A DNA stretch of 64,000 bases from Alcanivorax sp. (lineage in GTDB: Bacteria; Pseudomonadota; Gammaproteobacteria; Pseudomonadales; Alcanivoracaceae), in assembly GCA_017794945.1 (NCBI GenBank), contig CP051239.1, positions 868,001 through 932,000 of the forward strand, read 5' to 3'. Position numbers and translations under genes: made by a program. The notes beneath the pieces were generated by a model. The model did not search any database. It saw nothing but the letters and a program-made list of their open reading frames with translations, and was not told the DNA's origin. The first letter of the stretch is position 1. Every line of letters begins with the position of its first letter. Below are positions 1 through 8,492 of the stretch, in pieces.

Positions 1-1
1 C

Positions 2-1225
2 GCCGGCCTGATGCTGACGCTGGTGCTCTACCCCTATGTGTATCTGATGACCCGCGCCGCCTTCGTCAGCCAGTCGGCGGTGGCGCTGGAAGTGGCGCGC
101 ACCCTGGGCGCCGGGCCCTGGCGGCGGTTCTTCCGGGTGGCCCTGCCGCTGGCACGGCCGGCGATCATTGCCGGGCTGGCGCTGGTATTGATGGAGACCC
201 TGGCGGACTACGGCACCGTGGCCTACTTCGGCGTGCCCACCCTGAGCACCGGCATCTACCGCACCTGGTTCGGGCTGGGCGACGCCATGGCGGCGGCGCA
301 ACTGGCCGGCGTACTGCTGCTCGCCATGGTGGTGCTGCTCACCCTGGAGCGGCGCGCCCGCAAGGAACGGCGCATCAGCGTCGCCTCGGCGCGGGCGGCG
401 GCGCCGCTGCCGCTGGGCCGGGGCCCGGGCCTGTTGCTGGCGGCGGCGCTGTGGCTGCCGGTGCTGCTCGGGTTCATTCTGCCCGCCCTGCAACTGCTGG
501 TGTGGAGCCTGCCGCGCTGGCGGGATCTGGCAGAGCCGGGCTTCCTGGGCCTGCTCGGCACCAGCCTGCTGATCGCCCTGTGCACCGCCCTGGCCGCCAC
601 CGGCCTGGGCCTGCTGCTGATCTGGGCGCGGCGGCTGCGCGGCGACCGGCCCCGCCGCCTGGCCGCCGGGCTCGCCGGCTTCGGCTACGCGGTGCCGGGC
701 ACCGTGCTGGCGGTGGGCGTGGTGCTGGTGCTCGCCAGCCTGGACCGCGGCCTCAACGATTTGCTGGCGTCCGTGGGCCTGCCGGAGCCCGGGCTGCTGT
801 TCTCCGGCACCCTGTTCGCGGTGGTGTTCGCCTGCACGGTGCGCTTCCTGACCATTCCCATCCAGGGTCTGGACGCCGGCCTGCAGAACCTGTCCCCCAA
901 CCTGGACAACGCCGCCCGCTCGCTGGGCACGGCGTCGCTGCCGATGCTGCGGCGGGTGCATCTGCCGCTGTTGCGGGTGCCGCTGGCCACCAGCGCCCTG
1001 CTGGTGTTCGTGGACACCCTCAAGGAGTTGCCCGCCGCGCTGGTGCTGCGGCCCTTCAACACCAATACCCTGGCGGTGCGCGCCTTCGAACTGGCGTCCG
1101 ACGAGCGACTGGCGGACGCGGCGCTGCCGGCGCTGACCATTCTGCTCGCCGGAGTGGCGCCGGTGATACTGCTGACCCGCTCGATACGGAACCCCCACCA
1201 GGAGAGCCCCCATGCTGACCATTGA
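2..1225 (+). CDS. Ferric iron ABC transporter permease (FbpB-type), 5'-truncated by window edge
   Basis: This is the inner-membrane permease of an importer of the Fe3+/thiamine class. The reading frame is open from base 2, so the start lies before the window; about 407 residues remain of a family usually 500-550 long. Two permease cores are visible, one around residues 10-110 and a second after residue 200 with the EAA-like stretch ending in LGTASLPMLRRVHLPLL. Hydrophobic segments alternate throughout. The stop overlaps the start of the ATPase gene by 14 bp, so the two are translationally coupled. The substrate is inferred from family resemblance; thiamine or another anion cannot be excluded. 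Confidence 0.85.
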   Translation, partial: AGLMLTLVLYPYVYLMTRAAFVSQSAVALEVARTLGAGPWRRFFRVALPLARPAIIAGLALVLMETLADYGTVAYFGVPTLSTGIYRTWFGLGDAMAAAQLAGVLLLAMVVLLTLERRARKERRISVASARAAAPLPLGRGPGLLLAAALWLPVLLGFILPALQLLVWSLPRWRDLAEPGFLGLLGTSLLIALCTALAATGLGLLLIWARRLRGDRPRRLAAGLAGFGYAVPGTVLAVGVVLVLASLDRGLNDLLASVGLPEPGLLFSGTLFAVVFACTVRFLTIPIQGLDAGLQNLSPNLDNAARSLGTASLPMLRRVHLPLLRVPLATSALLVFVDTLKELPAALVLRPFNTNTLAVRAFELASDERLADAALPALTILLAGVAPVILLTRSIRNPHQESPHADH

Positions 1226-2252
1226 CGACCTGAACGTACGGTTCGACGGCCAGCCGGTATTGGAAGACGTCTCCCTCTCCCTGGACGAGGGCCTGATCGG
1301 CTGCCTGATCGGGCCCTCCGGCTGCGGCAAGACCACCCTGCTGCGCCTGGTGGCCGGCTTCCTGGCCCCGGACCGCGGCCGCATCGCCCTGCACGGCGAC
1401 GCCGTCACCGGCGACCGGTTGCTGGTGCCCGCCGAGCAGCGCCGGGTGGGCATGGTGTTCCAGGACATCGCCCTGTTCCCGCACCTGGACGTGGCCGCCA
1501 ACATCGGCTTCGGCCTGAACCGCTGGAGCGCGGACCAGCGCCGCGCCCGGGTCGAGGACCTGCTCACCCTGGTGGGCCTGCCCGGCATGGGCGGCCGCTA
1601 CCCCCATCAGCTTTCCGGCGGCCAGCAACAGCGCGTGGCCCTGGCCCGGGCACTGGCCCCCAAGCCCCGCCTGCTGCTGCTGGACGAACCCTTCTCGGCG
1701 CTGGACGCGGAACTGCGCGAGCAGATCAGCCGCGACGTGCGCGCCATCCTGCTGAAAGAGGGCATCACCGCCCTGTTCGTCACCCACGACCAGAACGAAG
1801 CCTTCGCCATCGCCGACCGGGTCGGCGTGATGCACGCCGGCCGGCTGGCGCAGTGGGATACGCCCTACCGCATCTACCACCGGCCGCGCACCCGCTTCGT
1901 GGCCGATTTCATCGGCCGCAGCAGCTTCATCCCCGGCACCGTGACCACCGAAGGCCGGGTGGAAACCTGCCTGGGCGTGTTCGCCGGCAACCTGTCCGAC
2001 GGCGCCGCCCCCGGCGATCGGGTGGACGTGATGATCCGCCCGGACGACATCCTCCACAACGACGACAGCCCACGCACCGCCCGGGTGGTGGACCGCGCCT
2101 TTCGCGGCGCCCACATGCTCTACACGCTGGAGTTGGACGGCGGCGTACGGGTGCCCTGCATGGCACCCAGCCACCACGCCCACCCAGTCGGGGGGCGCAT
2201 CGGTATCGAGCTGGAAATGGACCACCTGGTGACCTTCACGCCGGTCGACTGA
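1212..2252 (+). CDS. ABC transporter ATP-binding protein (FbpC-type)
   Basis: ATPase subunit energising the permease encoded just upstream. Visible motifs are Walker A GPSGCGKTT at residues 34-42, the Q-loop glutamine at 84, signature LSGGQ at 134-138, Walker B LLLLDEP ending at 160, and a switch histidine in VTHDQNEA near 190. After residue 235 a TOBE-like region follows (IRPDDIL), as in the FbpC/PotA group. Length 346 is normal. The 14-bp overlap with the permease gene fixes the operon. No solute-binding protein gene follows; it presumably lies upstream of the window. Iron is the inferred substrate. Confidence 0.88.
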   Translation: MLTIDDLNVRFDGQPVLEDVSLSLDEGLIGCLIGPSGCGKTTLLRLVAGFLAPDRGRIALHGDAVTGDRLLVPAEQRRVGMVFQDIALFPHLDVAANIGFGLNRWSADQRRARVEDLLTLVGLPGMGGRYPHQLSGGQQQRVALARALAPKPRLLLLDEPFSALDAELREQISRDVRAILLKEGITALFVTHDQNEAFAIADRVGVMHAGRLAQWDTPYRIYHRPRTRFVADFIGRSSFIPGTVTTEGRVETCLGVFAGNLSDGAAPGDRVDVMIRPDDILHNDDSPRTARVVDRAFRGAHMLYTLELDGGVRVPCMAPSHHAHPVGGRIGIELEMDHLVTFTPVD

Positions 2253-2281
2253 CCTTCCAGCCCCGGGCCACTCCGTAGCCC

Positions 2282-2407
2282 GGTTCGGTCTCGGTGCCTG
2301 GTGTCCAGGACCCGCCGTGAATACGTCCCTGTAGGCTTGCCGCAGCGGCGGACCGGATCGGCTCCCTGCCTCACACAGTCCTGGACACCAGGCACCGAGA
2401 CCGAACC
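2282..2407. repeat. Inverted-repeat element, 29-bp perfect arms
   Basis: Arms at 2282-2310 and 2379-2407 are exact reverse complements. The 68-nt interior begins with a core (CGCCGTGAATACGTCCCTG) that recurs, slightly changed, inside the element at 2638-2744. No protein is encoded. Confidence 0.85.
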
Positions 2408-2432
2408 TCCCTTCTGGAGCGAGCCGCGCAGT

Positions 2433-2491
2433 TGTGGGAGCGGGCCCAGCCCGCGAAAGGGTGGCGCCAGCCACCCGGCAGGATTCCAGAG
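2433..2491 (+). repeat. Solo left half of REPIN-type repeat
   Basis: It carries the same left arm (TGTGGGAGCGGGC, then CCCGCGAAAGGG and GGCAGGATTCCAGAG) as the full elements at 31116, 34663 and 41450, but no matching right half follows. Confidence 0.8.
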
Positions 2492-2576
2492 ACCCAGGTT
2501 CTTCAGGTATTCGGCGCTCCGCTCACTTGGCAGCGTCACCGCCACGGGTCAGATCAACCTTGTCAGAAAAGCCGCT

Positions 2577-2598
2577 CGGACCTTTGCAGGAAGGTCCG
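2577..2598. repeat. Short perfect hairpin
   Basis: CGGACCTT and AAGGTCCG form an 8-bp stem around a 6-nt loop. No T-tract follows, so a role as terminator is uncertain. Confidence 0.5.
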
Positions 2599-2637
2599 AC
2601 GCTTGCTATGACCCGGGGCGGTCCCGCTAGCTTCTGA

Positions 2638-2744
2638 GCGGGTCTGTGTTCTGCCCTTCCGGGACCCTGGAGAACAGGACGTTCGACAGGGAGCCCCCAG
2701 GGACGGGTTCACGGCGTTCCCGGAAGGGCAGAACACAGACCCGC
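2638..2744. repeat. Inverted-repeat element, 27-bp perfect arms
   Basis: Arms at 2638-2664 and 2718-2744 are exact reverse complements. Read on the minus strand, the interior starts with CGCCGTGAACCCGTCCCTG, matching the core of the element at 2282-2407. The arm sequences of the two elements differ in the middle yet each pair remains perfectly complementary. Confidence 0.85.
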
Positions 2745-2777
2745 GCCCCAACTGGAGGGGAACAACCACTCCCACAA

Positions 2778-3758
2778 TCAGGAGGCGGCGAACACCGATA
2801 ACCGGTCGCGGATGGTGCTCTCGCACTCGCGGATGATTTCCTGCACCAGATCCTCGCAGGACGGAATGGCGTCGATCAGCCCCTGCACCATGCCGCTGGT
2901 CCAGATGCCGTAGTCCACGTCGCCCTCGGTGAGCGCCACCTTGCCCTTGGCGCCGGCGACCATGTCGCTGATCAGCTCGAACTTCATGTCCTTGCCGGCT
3001 TCGCGCTCAATCTCGTTGACCCGCTCGGCCACCTTGTTCTTATAAACACGGGCGGTGTTACGCAACGGCCGGTAAACCAGGGCGGTGTCGCGCTCACTGC
3101 CTTCAACGATGGCGCGTTTGATGTTCTCGTGGATGGGCGCTTCCTTGGTGGCCATGAAGCGCGTACCCATGTTGATACCGTCGGCGCCAAGGGCCAGGCA
3201 GGCGGCCATCTGCGCGCCGGTGCCGATGCCGCCGGAGGCGACCATGGGAATATCCAGCACCTTGGCGGCGGCGGGCAGCAGCACCAGGTTGGTGACGTCG
3301 TCCTCGCCGGGGTGGCCGGCGCACTCGAAGCCGTCCACGGACACCGCCGCGCAGCCCAGGCTCTGGGCCTTCAGGGAGTGGCGCACCGAGGTGCACTTGT
3401 GGATCACCTTGATGCCGTGCTCATTGAACAGCGGCATGAAGGGTTCCGGGCTGCGCCCGGCGGTTTCCACGATCTTGACGCCGGCGTCGACGATCACCTG
3501 GGCGTACTCTTCGTACGGCACCGGCTTGATGGTCGGCAGCAGCGTCAGGTTGACGCCGAACGGCTGGTCGGTCATTTCCTTGCAGCGGGCGATCTCCTTG
3601 GCGAGATCTTCCGGCGTGGGCTGGGTCAGCCCGGTGATGATACCCAGCGCGCCGGCGTTGGACACCGCCGCCGCCAGTTCCGCGTAGCCGACATTCTGCA
3701 TGCCGCCCTGGATGATCGGGTAGCGGGTACCCAGCAATTCTGTAAGACGTGTTTTCAT
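2778..3758 (-). CDS. NAD(P)H-dependent flavin oxidoreductase / nitronate monooxygenase family
   Basis: TIM-barrel FMN enzyme of the nitronate monooxygenase/2-nitropropane dioxygenase family; known members oxidise alkyl nitronates or reduce enoyl thioesters. The N-terminus PIIQGGMQ at 14-21, the SVDGFECAGHPGEDD segment and the phosphate-binding GGIGTGAQMAACLALGADG are typical. The ATG at 3758 is chosen because MKTRLTELLGTRYPI matches the family start and a GGGAGAG ribosome site sits just upstream; an in-frame extension to 3815 has no such support. Length is 326 residues. It lies 62 bp downstream of a co-directional exporter gene, so they may share a transcript. The substrate is unknown. Confidence 0.85.
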   Translation of the reverse strand: MKTRLTELLGTRYPIIQGGMQNVGYAELAAAVSNAGALGIITGLTQPTPEDLAKEIARCKEMTDQPFGVNLTLLPTIKPVPYEEYAQVIVDAGVKIVETAGRSPEPFMPLFNEHGIKVIHKCTSVRHSLKAQSLGCAAVSVDGFECAGHPGEDDVTNLVLLPAAAKVLDIPMVASGGIGTGAQMAACLALGADGINMGTRFMATKEAPIHENIKRAIVEGSERDTALVYRPLRNTARVYKNKVAERVNEIEREAGKDMKFELISDMVAGAKGKVALTEGDVDYGIWTSGMVQGLIDAIPSCEDLVQEIIRECESTIRDRLSVFAAS

Positions 3759-3820
3759 TGATTCACTCTCCCGTCGTGACCCAGTGACCCTACTCAGAGG
3801 CCGCCGTGGGCGCAATGATC

Positions 3821-4756
3821 TTATCCGTCGCCGGCGGCGGTGGAAACGACACCGCGCCGCACCCGCCGGTCGCCGAGCAGGTACAGACCCAGGGCCGACA
3901 CGATCACGGCGGCGCCGGCCAGCACCCGTGCGCCCAGCAGTTCATCGTTGAGGGCGGCGCCCAGCATCAGCGCCAGCACCGGCGTGATCAGGGTGACCAG
4001 CGCCACCGTGGCGGCGGGCAGCCGCGCCAGCACCTGGAAGTAGCAGTAGAAGCCCAGCAGGGAACCGAACACCGCCAGATAGACGATCGCGCCCAGGCCG
4101 CGCTGGTCGCCGCTGTAGTCGAACCCCTGGCCGCTCAGCCACATGGCCAGGGCGTACAGCGGCAGGGAAAACAGCAGGCCACCCACGGTCTGCTGCATCG
4201 GCGCCAGCCCGGCGCCCAGCCGCTGCACCACGATGCCGGAGGCGGCGAACAGGGTCACCGCGCTGAGAATCCACAGCAGCCCGCGCCCGCGCCGCGCCTC
4301 GTCGCCGACCAGCGCGGCGCCGTCCTGGAACAGCAGCGCGAAGCTGTCGCCGAATACCAGCGCCAGGCCGGCCAGCCCCAGCAGGCAGGCCAGCCAGTGC
4401 CAACCGTTGAGCCGGGTGCCGCCGGGCAGCCACTGCATCATCAATCCGGAGATCAACGGCGCCAGCCCGAACACCACCGAGATCAGGCCCGACGGCAAGT
4501 CCCGCGCCGCCATGTAGCTGCAGCCCATGGCGCCGAAAATCCCCGGCAGTGCCGCCGCGTAGCTGGACAGCGCGCGGCGGTGCAGGGGCAGCCCCTGACG
4601 CCGCGCCGCCAGCCACAGCAACCCCAGCGCGGCGGCGATGGCCATCCGCGAACCGGCGGCGGCGAACGCCGGCAGCGCCTCGCCACTCCATTTGATGCCC
4701 AGAGGCGTGGTCGCCCAAACGGCGATCACGATCAAATAGGCGACCAGGGTATTCAT
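3821..4756 (-). CDS. EamA/DMT-family inner-membrane transporter
   Basis: Drug/metabolite transporter of about 311 residues with roughly ten hydrophobic helices arranged as two EamA repeats (first ending near residue 135, second starting LLWILSAVTLFAASGI). The start MNTLVAYLIVIAVWATTPLGIKW is the usual DMT N-terminus; the upstream in-frame extension lacks hydrophobic or family character. Known relatives export metabolites such as amino acids or purines; no substrate can be read from sequence. A terminator-like hairpin lies about 100 bp upstream in its leader (4853-4882). Confidence 0.85.
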   Translation of the reverse strand: MNTLVAYLIVIAVWATTPLGIKWSGEALPAFAAAGSRMAIAAALGLLWLAARRQGLPLHRRALSSYAAALPGIFGAMGCSYMAARDLPSGLISVVFGLAPLISGLMMQWLPGGTRLNGWHWLACLLGLAGLALVFGDSFALLFQDGAALVGDEARRGRGLLWILSAVTLFAASGIVVQRLGAGLAPMQQTVGGLLFSLPLYALAMWLSGQGFDYSGDQRGLGAIVYLAVFGSLLGFYCYFQVLARLPAATVALVTLITPVLALMLGAALNDELLGARVLAGAAVIVSALGLYLLGDRRVRRGVVSTAAGDG

Positions 4757-4852
4757 GGTGTTTATCCGCTCGTAAAACTTGTACCTCGGGGACGCGGCAG
4801 TGAAAATGCGTTCACTAAGGAGCCCGCCGACACGGATCAAGGTTCCAAAAAC

Positions 4853-4882
4853 AAAAAAACCGCGGGCTTAACAGCGCCGCGG
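4853..4882 (-). terminator. Rho-independent terminator-like hairpin between DMT transporter and cca
   Basis: On the minus strand CCGCGG, an 11-nt loop and CCGCGG are followed by seven T residues. No minus-strand gene ends here; the next minus-strand gene starts about 100 bp downstream. It may therefore attenuate a leader transcript or block antisense transcripts from cca. Confidence 0.55.
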
Positions 4883-4925
4883 CCTCGGTGTCACTATTTT
4901 GCGTTAAAGGGTTGGTAACAACAAC

Positions 4926-6176
4926 ATGGACATTTATCTGGTAGGCGGTGCCGTGCGCGATCAACTGCTCGGGCTGCCGGTCAAGGAAAGAGACTGGGTA
5001 GTGGTCGGCGCCACGCCGCAACAACTGGTGGACCAGGGTTTCAAACCGGTGGGCAACGATTTCCCCGTGTTTCTGCACCCGGACACCCGCGAGGAGTATG
5101 CCCTCGCCCGCACCGAGCGCAAAAGCGGCCACGGTTACGGCGGCTTTGTGTTCCATACCGACACCGATGTAACGCTGGAAGACGATCTGATCCGGCGCGA
5201 CCTCACCATCAACGCCATGGCCAGAACCCCGGGCGGCGAGATCATCGATCCTTTTAACGGCAAGCGGGATTTAAAGGCGCGTATTCTGCGCCATGTGTCG
5301 CCGGCCTTCGCCGAGGATCCGCTGCGCGTGCTGCGCGTGGCGCGCTTCGCCGCCCGCTACCACTGGATGGGTTTCCGGGTGGCGGACACCACCCTGGAAC
5401 TGATGGGCGACATCGTGATGAGCGGCGAGATGACGCACCTGGCCGCCGAGCGGGTCTGGAAAGAGACCAGCCGCGCCCTGATGGAACGCTCCCCTCAGGT
5501 CTTTTTTCAGGTGCTGCACGAATGCGGCGCGCTCGCCGAACTGTTTCCCGAGGTGGCCAACCTGGACGGCATTCCGCAATCGCCGGACCACCAGCCGGCC
5601 CTGGATGTGCTCAGCCATCAGTGGCGCTGTCTGGCCCAGGCGGCGCGTCTGAAACTGCCGTTGACGTCACGCTACGCCCTGCTCTGCCACGATTTCGGTA
5701 AAGCGGAAACGCCGCCGGACGGCTGGCCGGAACACCGCGGCCATGAACGACGCGGCATGCACGTGGCCAAGACCATGTCGCAGCGGCTGCGCGTGCCCAA
5801 GGAAATGACCGACGCCGCCATGACCATGGCACGCTGGCAATCGCGGGTGCAGCGGGTGCTGAAACTGCGTCCGCCGGAAGTGTGGGAACTGCTGCACAAC
5901 CTGGACGTACTGCGGCGTCCCCGGCGCCTGAAGTTTCTGATCGACGCCTGCGAGGCGGACGCCCGGGTGTGCTCGGCGGATTACAAAACGCCCTACATTC
6001 AGGGCGCGTTCCTGCTGGGTCTCAGTGACGCGGTGCGCGACGTGGACGTGGCCGGCCTGCGGGAAGCGGGTCTCACCGGCCCCGCCCTGGGCCGCGCGCT
6101 GGACGACAAACGCATTAAACGTATCAAGGAATACAAGAAGGAGTTCCTGGAAAAATGGCAGCCCCCATCGCTCTGA
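4926..6176 (+). CDS. cca: CCA tRNA nucleotidyltransferase
   Basis: Adds or repairs the 3' CCA end of tRNAs. The N-terminal class II nucleotidyltransferase motif VGGAVRDQLLG is at residues 5-15, followed by ERDWVVVG. The EDPLRVLRVARFAARY helix region and ERVWKE motif of bacterial CCA enzymes follow. An HD phosphohydrolase domain is indicated by LLCHDFGKAETP near residue 255, as in the gammaproteobacterial multifunctional enzyme. Length 416 is normal. Its 3' end overlaps the next gene by 22 bp, coupling tRNA maturation and folate genes on one transcript. Confidence 0.95.
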   Translation: MDIYLVGGAVRDQLLGLPVKERDWVVVGATPQQLVDQGFKPVGNDFPVFLHPDTREEYALARTERKSGHGYGGFVFHTDTDVTLEDDLIRRDLTINAMARTPGGEIIDPFNGKRDLKARILRHVSPAFAEDPLRVLRVARFAARYHWMGFRVADTTLELMGDIVMSGEMTHLAAERVWKETSRALMERSPQVFFQVLHECGALAELFPEVANLDGIPQSPDHQPALDVLSHQWRCLAQAARLKLPLTSRYALLCHDFGKAETPPDGWPEHRGHERRGMHVAKTMSQRLRVPKEMTDAAMTMARWQSRVQRVLKLRPPEVWELLHNLDVLRRPRRLKFLIDACEADARVCSADYKTPYIQGAFLLGLSDAVRDVDVAGLREAGLTGPALGRALDDKRIKRIKEYKKEFLEKWQPPSL

Positions 6177-6892
6177 TCACAGGCAGCGCCCGGCGCATCG
6201 GCGCCCGCATCGCGGAAACCTTGCACCGGAAAGGCTGCCGGGTGGTGATTCACTACCATCGGAGCGAACAGGAAGCCCGCCAACTGGTCGACACCTTCAA
6301 TCGCGAGCGCCCGGACAGCGCCGTGTGCCTGGCCGCCGACCTGCGCGACCCGGTGGCGGTACGCGATCTGGCGGTGCGCGCCCGGGACGCCTTCGGCGGT
6401 CTCGACATCCTGATCAACAACGCCTCCAGCTTTTACCCCACGCCCCTGGGCGAGGCGTCCGACGACGACTGGGACACGCTGATGCACAGCAACCTGCGCG
6501 CGCCTTTCCTGCTCAGCCAACAACTGGCCGGTGACCTGGAGGTGGCCGGCGGAGCCATCGTTAACATCGTCGACGTCTACGCGGAGAAGCCGCTGGCCGG
6601 GCATCCGCTTTATTGCATGGCGAAAGCCGGGCTGGCGATGATGACCAAGAGCCTGGCCCGGGAACTGGGCCCGGCGGTGCGCGTCAACGGCGTGTCCCCG
6701 GGCGCCATCCTTTGGCCGGAGCAGGGCCAGGAAAACCAACAGGACATCCTCGATGCCACCGCCCTGGGCCGCGCCGGTGATCCCGATGACATCGCCGCTA
6801 CCGCGGCCTGGCTGGCCCTGGAAGCGCCCTACATCACCGGCCAGATCCTGGCGGTGGACGGTGGCCGCTCGCTCTCCTTTCCCGGCGGCTGA
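6155..6892 (+). CDS. folM: Pteridine reductase-type SDR (FolM-like)
   Basis: Short-chain dehydrogenase that probably reduces dihydrofolate/dihydromonapterin with NADPH. The cofactor motif TGSARRIG at residues 9-16 is the TGX3RXG form of pteridine reductases, not the usual TGxxxGIG. LINNASSF and the catalytic YCMAKAG follow. The stretch GAILWPE is also common in this subgroup. Length 245. It overlaps cca by 22 bp and ends 6 bp from the convergent folK gene, so the folate neighbourhood supports the assignment. Confidence 0.88.
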   Translation: MAAPIALITGSARRIGARIAETLHRKGCRVVIHYHRSEQEARQLVDTFNRERPDSAVCLAADLRDPVAVRDLAVRARDAFGGLDILINNASSFYPTPLGEASDDDWDTLMHSNLRAPFLLSQQLAGDLEVAGGAIVNIVDVYAEKPLAGHPLYCMAKAGLAMMTKSLARELGPAVRVNGVSPGAILWPEQGQENQQDILDATALGRAGDPDDIAATAAWLALEAPYITGQILAVDGGRSLSFPGG

Positions 6893-6898
6893 ACCGCT

Positions 6899-7390
6899 TC
6901 AGGGCCAGACGAACGGTACCTGCCAGAGGCGCTGCTCCGGAAACCGGTATTCGTCGAACAGGGCCGCGTAGGTACGGCCAAGCTGGGGATGCATCGCCTG
7001 CGGCGCCAGATCGGCCAGCGGCCGCAGCACGAAAGCATGTTTGAGAATTTCGTCGCGGGGCAGGCTGACACCGTCGATCTCGCCGGTGCGCTCCCCGTAG
7101 GTAAGGATGTCGATATCCAGGGTACGGCTGGCGAATTTCTTCTCGCCACGCACCCGGCCATGGGCGCGCTCGATGTCACGCAGCCGGTCCGCCAGTTCCG
7201 CCACCGGCAGGTCGGTGTCCAGCGCCACCACCAGATTAAAGAAGGGGCTGCCCTTGAAGCCCACCGCCTCGCTTTCGTAGACCGGGCTCAGGCGCAGCTC
7301 GCCGAAGGCGGCGGCCAGATCGTCCAACCCCGAACCGATGTTGTGTTCGCGGTCGATGTTGGAGCCGAGACTGAGAAATACCGTGGTCAT
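6899..7390 (-). CDS. folK: 2-amino-4-hydroxy-6-hydroxymethyldihydropteridine pyrophosphokinase
   Basis: Transfers pyrophosphate from ATP to 6-hydroxymethyl-dihydropterin in folate synthesis. SLGSNIDRE near residues 7-15, the RVRGEKKFASRTLDIDILTYG region with its metal-binding DIDI, and LPRDEILKHAFVLRPLADL are family signatures. Length 163 is normal. Its start codon overlaps the stop of folB by one base, giving a tight folB-folK operon running against folM. Confidence 0.93.
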   Translation of the reverse strand: MTTVFLSLGSNIDREHNIGSGLDDLAAAFGELRLSPVYESEAVGFKGSPFFNLVVALDTDLPVAELADRLRDIERAHGRVRGEKKFASRTLDIDILTYGERTGEIDGVSLPRDEILKHAFVLRPLADLAPQAMHPQLGRTYAALFDEYRFPEQRLWQVPFVWP

Positions 7391-7746
7391 CAGGTGCGCT
7401 CCCCCCGCTCGATGATCACGCCCACATCCCGCGAGCCTCGCAGGGCACCGGGTTTGCTGAGCCGCAGCTTCAGCCAGGCCACCCCGAACTCCTCGCGGAC
7501 CACGTCGGCGACCCGTTCGGCCAGGGTTTCCACCAACTGGAAGTCGCTGTCTTCGATGAACTGAATCACCCGCTTGCCGATGCTCTTGTAATCCAGAGCG
7601 TCCTCAATGTGATCACTGGCGGCGGCCTTGCGTATGTCGGTGGCCATTTCCAGGTCCAGGCTTACGGTCTGGCGGATACGGCGTTCCCAATCGAAAATGC
7701 CGATCACCGTGTCCACCTTCAGATCACTGATATAGACGATATCCAT
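7390..7746 (-). CDS. folB: Dihydroneopterin aldolase
   Basis: Converts dihydroneopterin to 6-hydroxymethyl-dihydropterin and glycolaldehyde. The sequence IGIFDWERRIRQTVSLDLEM and the late KPGALRGSRDVGVIIER segment are typical. The ATG at 7746 is chosen because MDIVYISDLKVDTVIG aligns with the family start; an upstream in-frame extension to 7806 runs into the start of the divergent plsY. Length is 118 residues. It is the first gene of folB-folK. Confidence 0.93.
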   Translation of the reverse strand: MDIVYISDLKVDTVIGIFDWERRIRQTVSLDLEMATDIRKAAASDHIEDALDYKSIGKRVIQFIEDSDFQLVETLAERVADVVREEFGVAWLKLRLSKPGALRGSRDVGVIIERGERT

Positions 7747-7795
7747 GTTGGTCCTTGATAATGCCCGGGGTTTTGAGACTTTGGGATTATAGCCG

Positions 7796-8410
7796 GTGGA
7801 CACCATAGCATTACAGGAAAGCTGGGGCTGGTTGCTGCCTTTGTGCGCGGCCGCTTACCTGCTGGGGTCGATCTCCAGCGCCATTCTGGTGTGCCGGCTG
7901 TTCGGCTATCCGGACCCGCGCACCCAGGGGTCCAGCAACCCCGGCGCCACCAATGTGCTGCGCATCGGCGGCAAACCGGCCGCCGCCCTGACCCTGCTCG
8001 GCGATGTGCTCAAGGGCACCGTGCCGGTGGCGGTGGCCTACGGCCTGGGGCTGTCCGCAACGGCGGCGGCGCTGGTGGGCTTCTGCGCCTTCCTCGGCCA
8101 CCTGTTTCCGGTGTTTTTCCAGTTCCGGGGCGGCAAGGGCGTGGCCACCGCCTTCGGTTTGCTGTTTCCGCTGCACTGGCCCAGTGGCCTGGTGGCCGGG
8201 GCGGTCTGGCTGGCGGTGTTCGGCGCCACGCGGATCTCCTCGGTGGCGTCACTGCTGGCCTTCATCGCCGCGCCGGTGAGCCTGTGGTTCTGGCTGCCCA
8301 CCGCCTTCTGGCCGATGGCGGCCCTCACCGTGATCATGGTGATCCGCCACCGGGCCAACCTGGCCAAGCTGCTCAGCGGCGAAGAGCTGGGATTCCGCGG
8401 CAAGCGGTAG
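7796..8410 (+). CDS. plsY: Glycerol-3-phosphate acyltransferase PlsY
   Basis: Inner-membrane enzyme using acyl-phosphate to acylate glycerol-3-phosphate, the first step of phospholipid synthesis. Three conserved loops are present: LLGSISSA, SNPGATNVLR and GHLFPVFFQFRGGKGVATA. About five membrane helices; 204 residues. The start codon is GTG at 7796, 50 bp from the divergent folB ATG. The TAG stop lies inside a palindromic repeat (8407-8492) shared with the end of convergent tsaD. Confidence 0.92.
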   Translation: MDTIALQESWGWLLPLCAAAYLLGSISSAILVCRLFGYPDPRTQGSSNPGATNVLRIGGKPAAALTLLGDVLKGTVPVAVAYGLGLSATAAALVGFCAFLGHLFPVFFQFRGGKGVATAFGLLFPLHWPSGLVAGAVWLAVFGATRISSVASLLAFIAAPVSLWFWLPTAFWPMAALTVIMVIRHRANLAKLLSGEELGFRGKR

Positions 8411-8492
8411 GTCGGATTAGCGAAGCGTAATCCGACAATGACACCAGACGACCGCGCTGTTCGTCGGGTTACGCTTCGCTAACCCGACCTAC
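8407..8492. repeat. Double-hairpin repeat joining plsY and tsaD ends
   Basis: Two 30-nt arms (8407-8436, 8463-8492) are near-perfect reverse complements, and each arm is also a palindrome (GTCGGRTTA...TAAYCCGAC). The left arm has A/T where the right has G/C at the paired positions, a compensatory change. The stop codons of plsY and tsaD both fall inside the arms. It may act as a bidirectional terminator. Confidence 0.75.

Larger units (their letters stand above)
2253..2777. other. 525-bp gene-free stretch filled with palindromic repeats
   Basis: No credible gene lies here. The stretch holds two members of one long inverted-repeat family in opposite orientation (2282-2407 and 2638-2744), a solo half of a REPIN-type repeat (2433-2491) and a short perfect hairpin (2577-2598). 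It separates the convergent iron ABC operon and flavin oxidoreductase gene, so it can also serve as a transcription end region. Confidence 0.8.
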
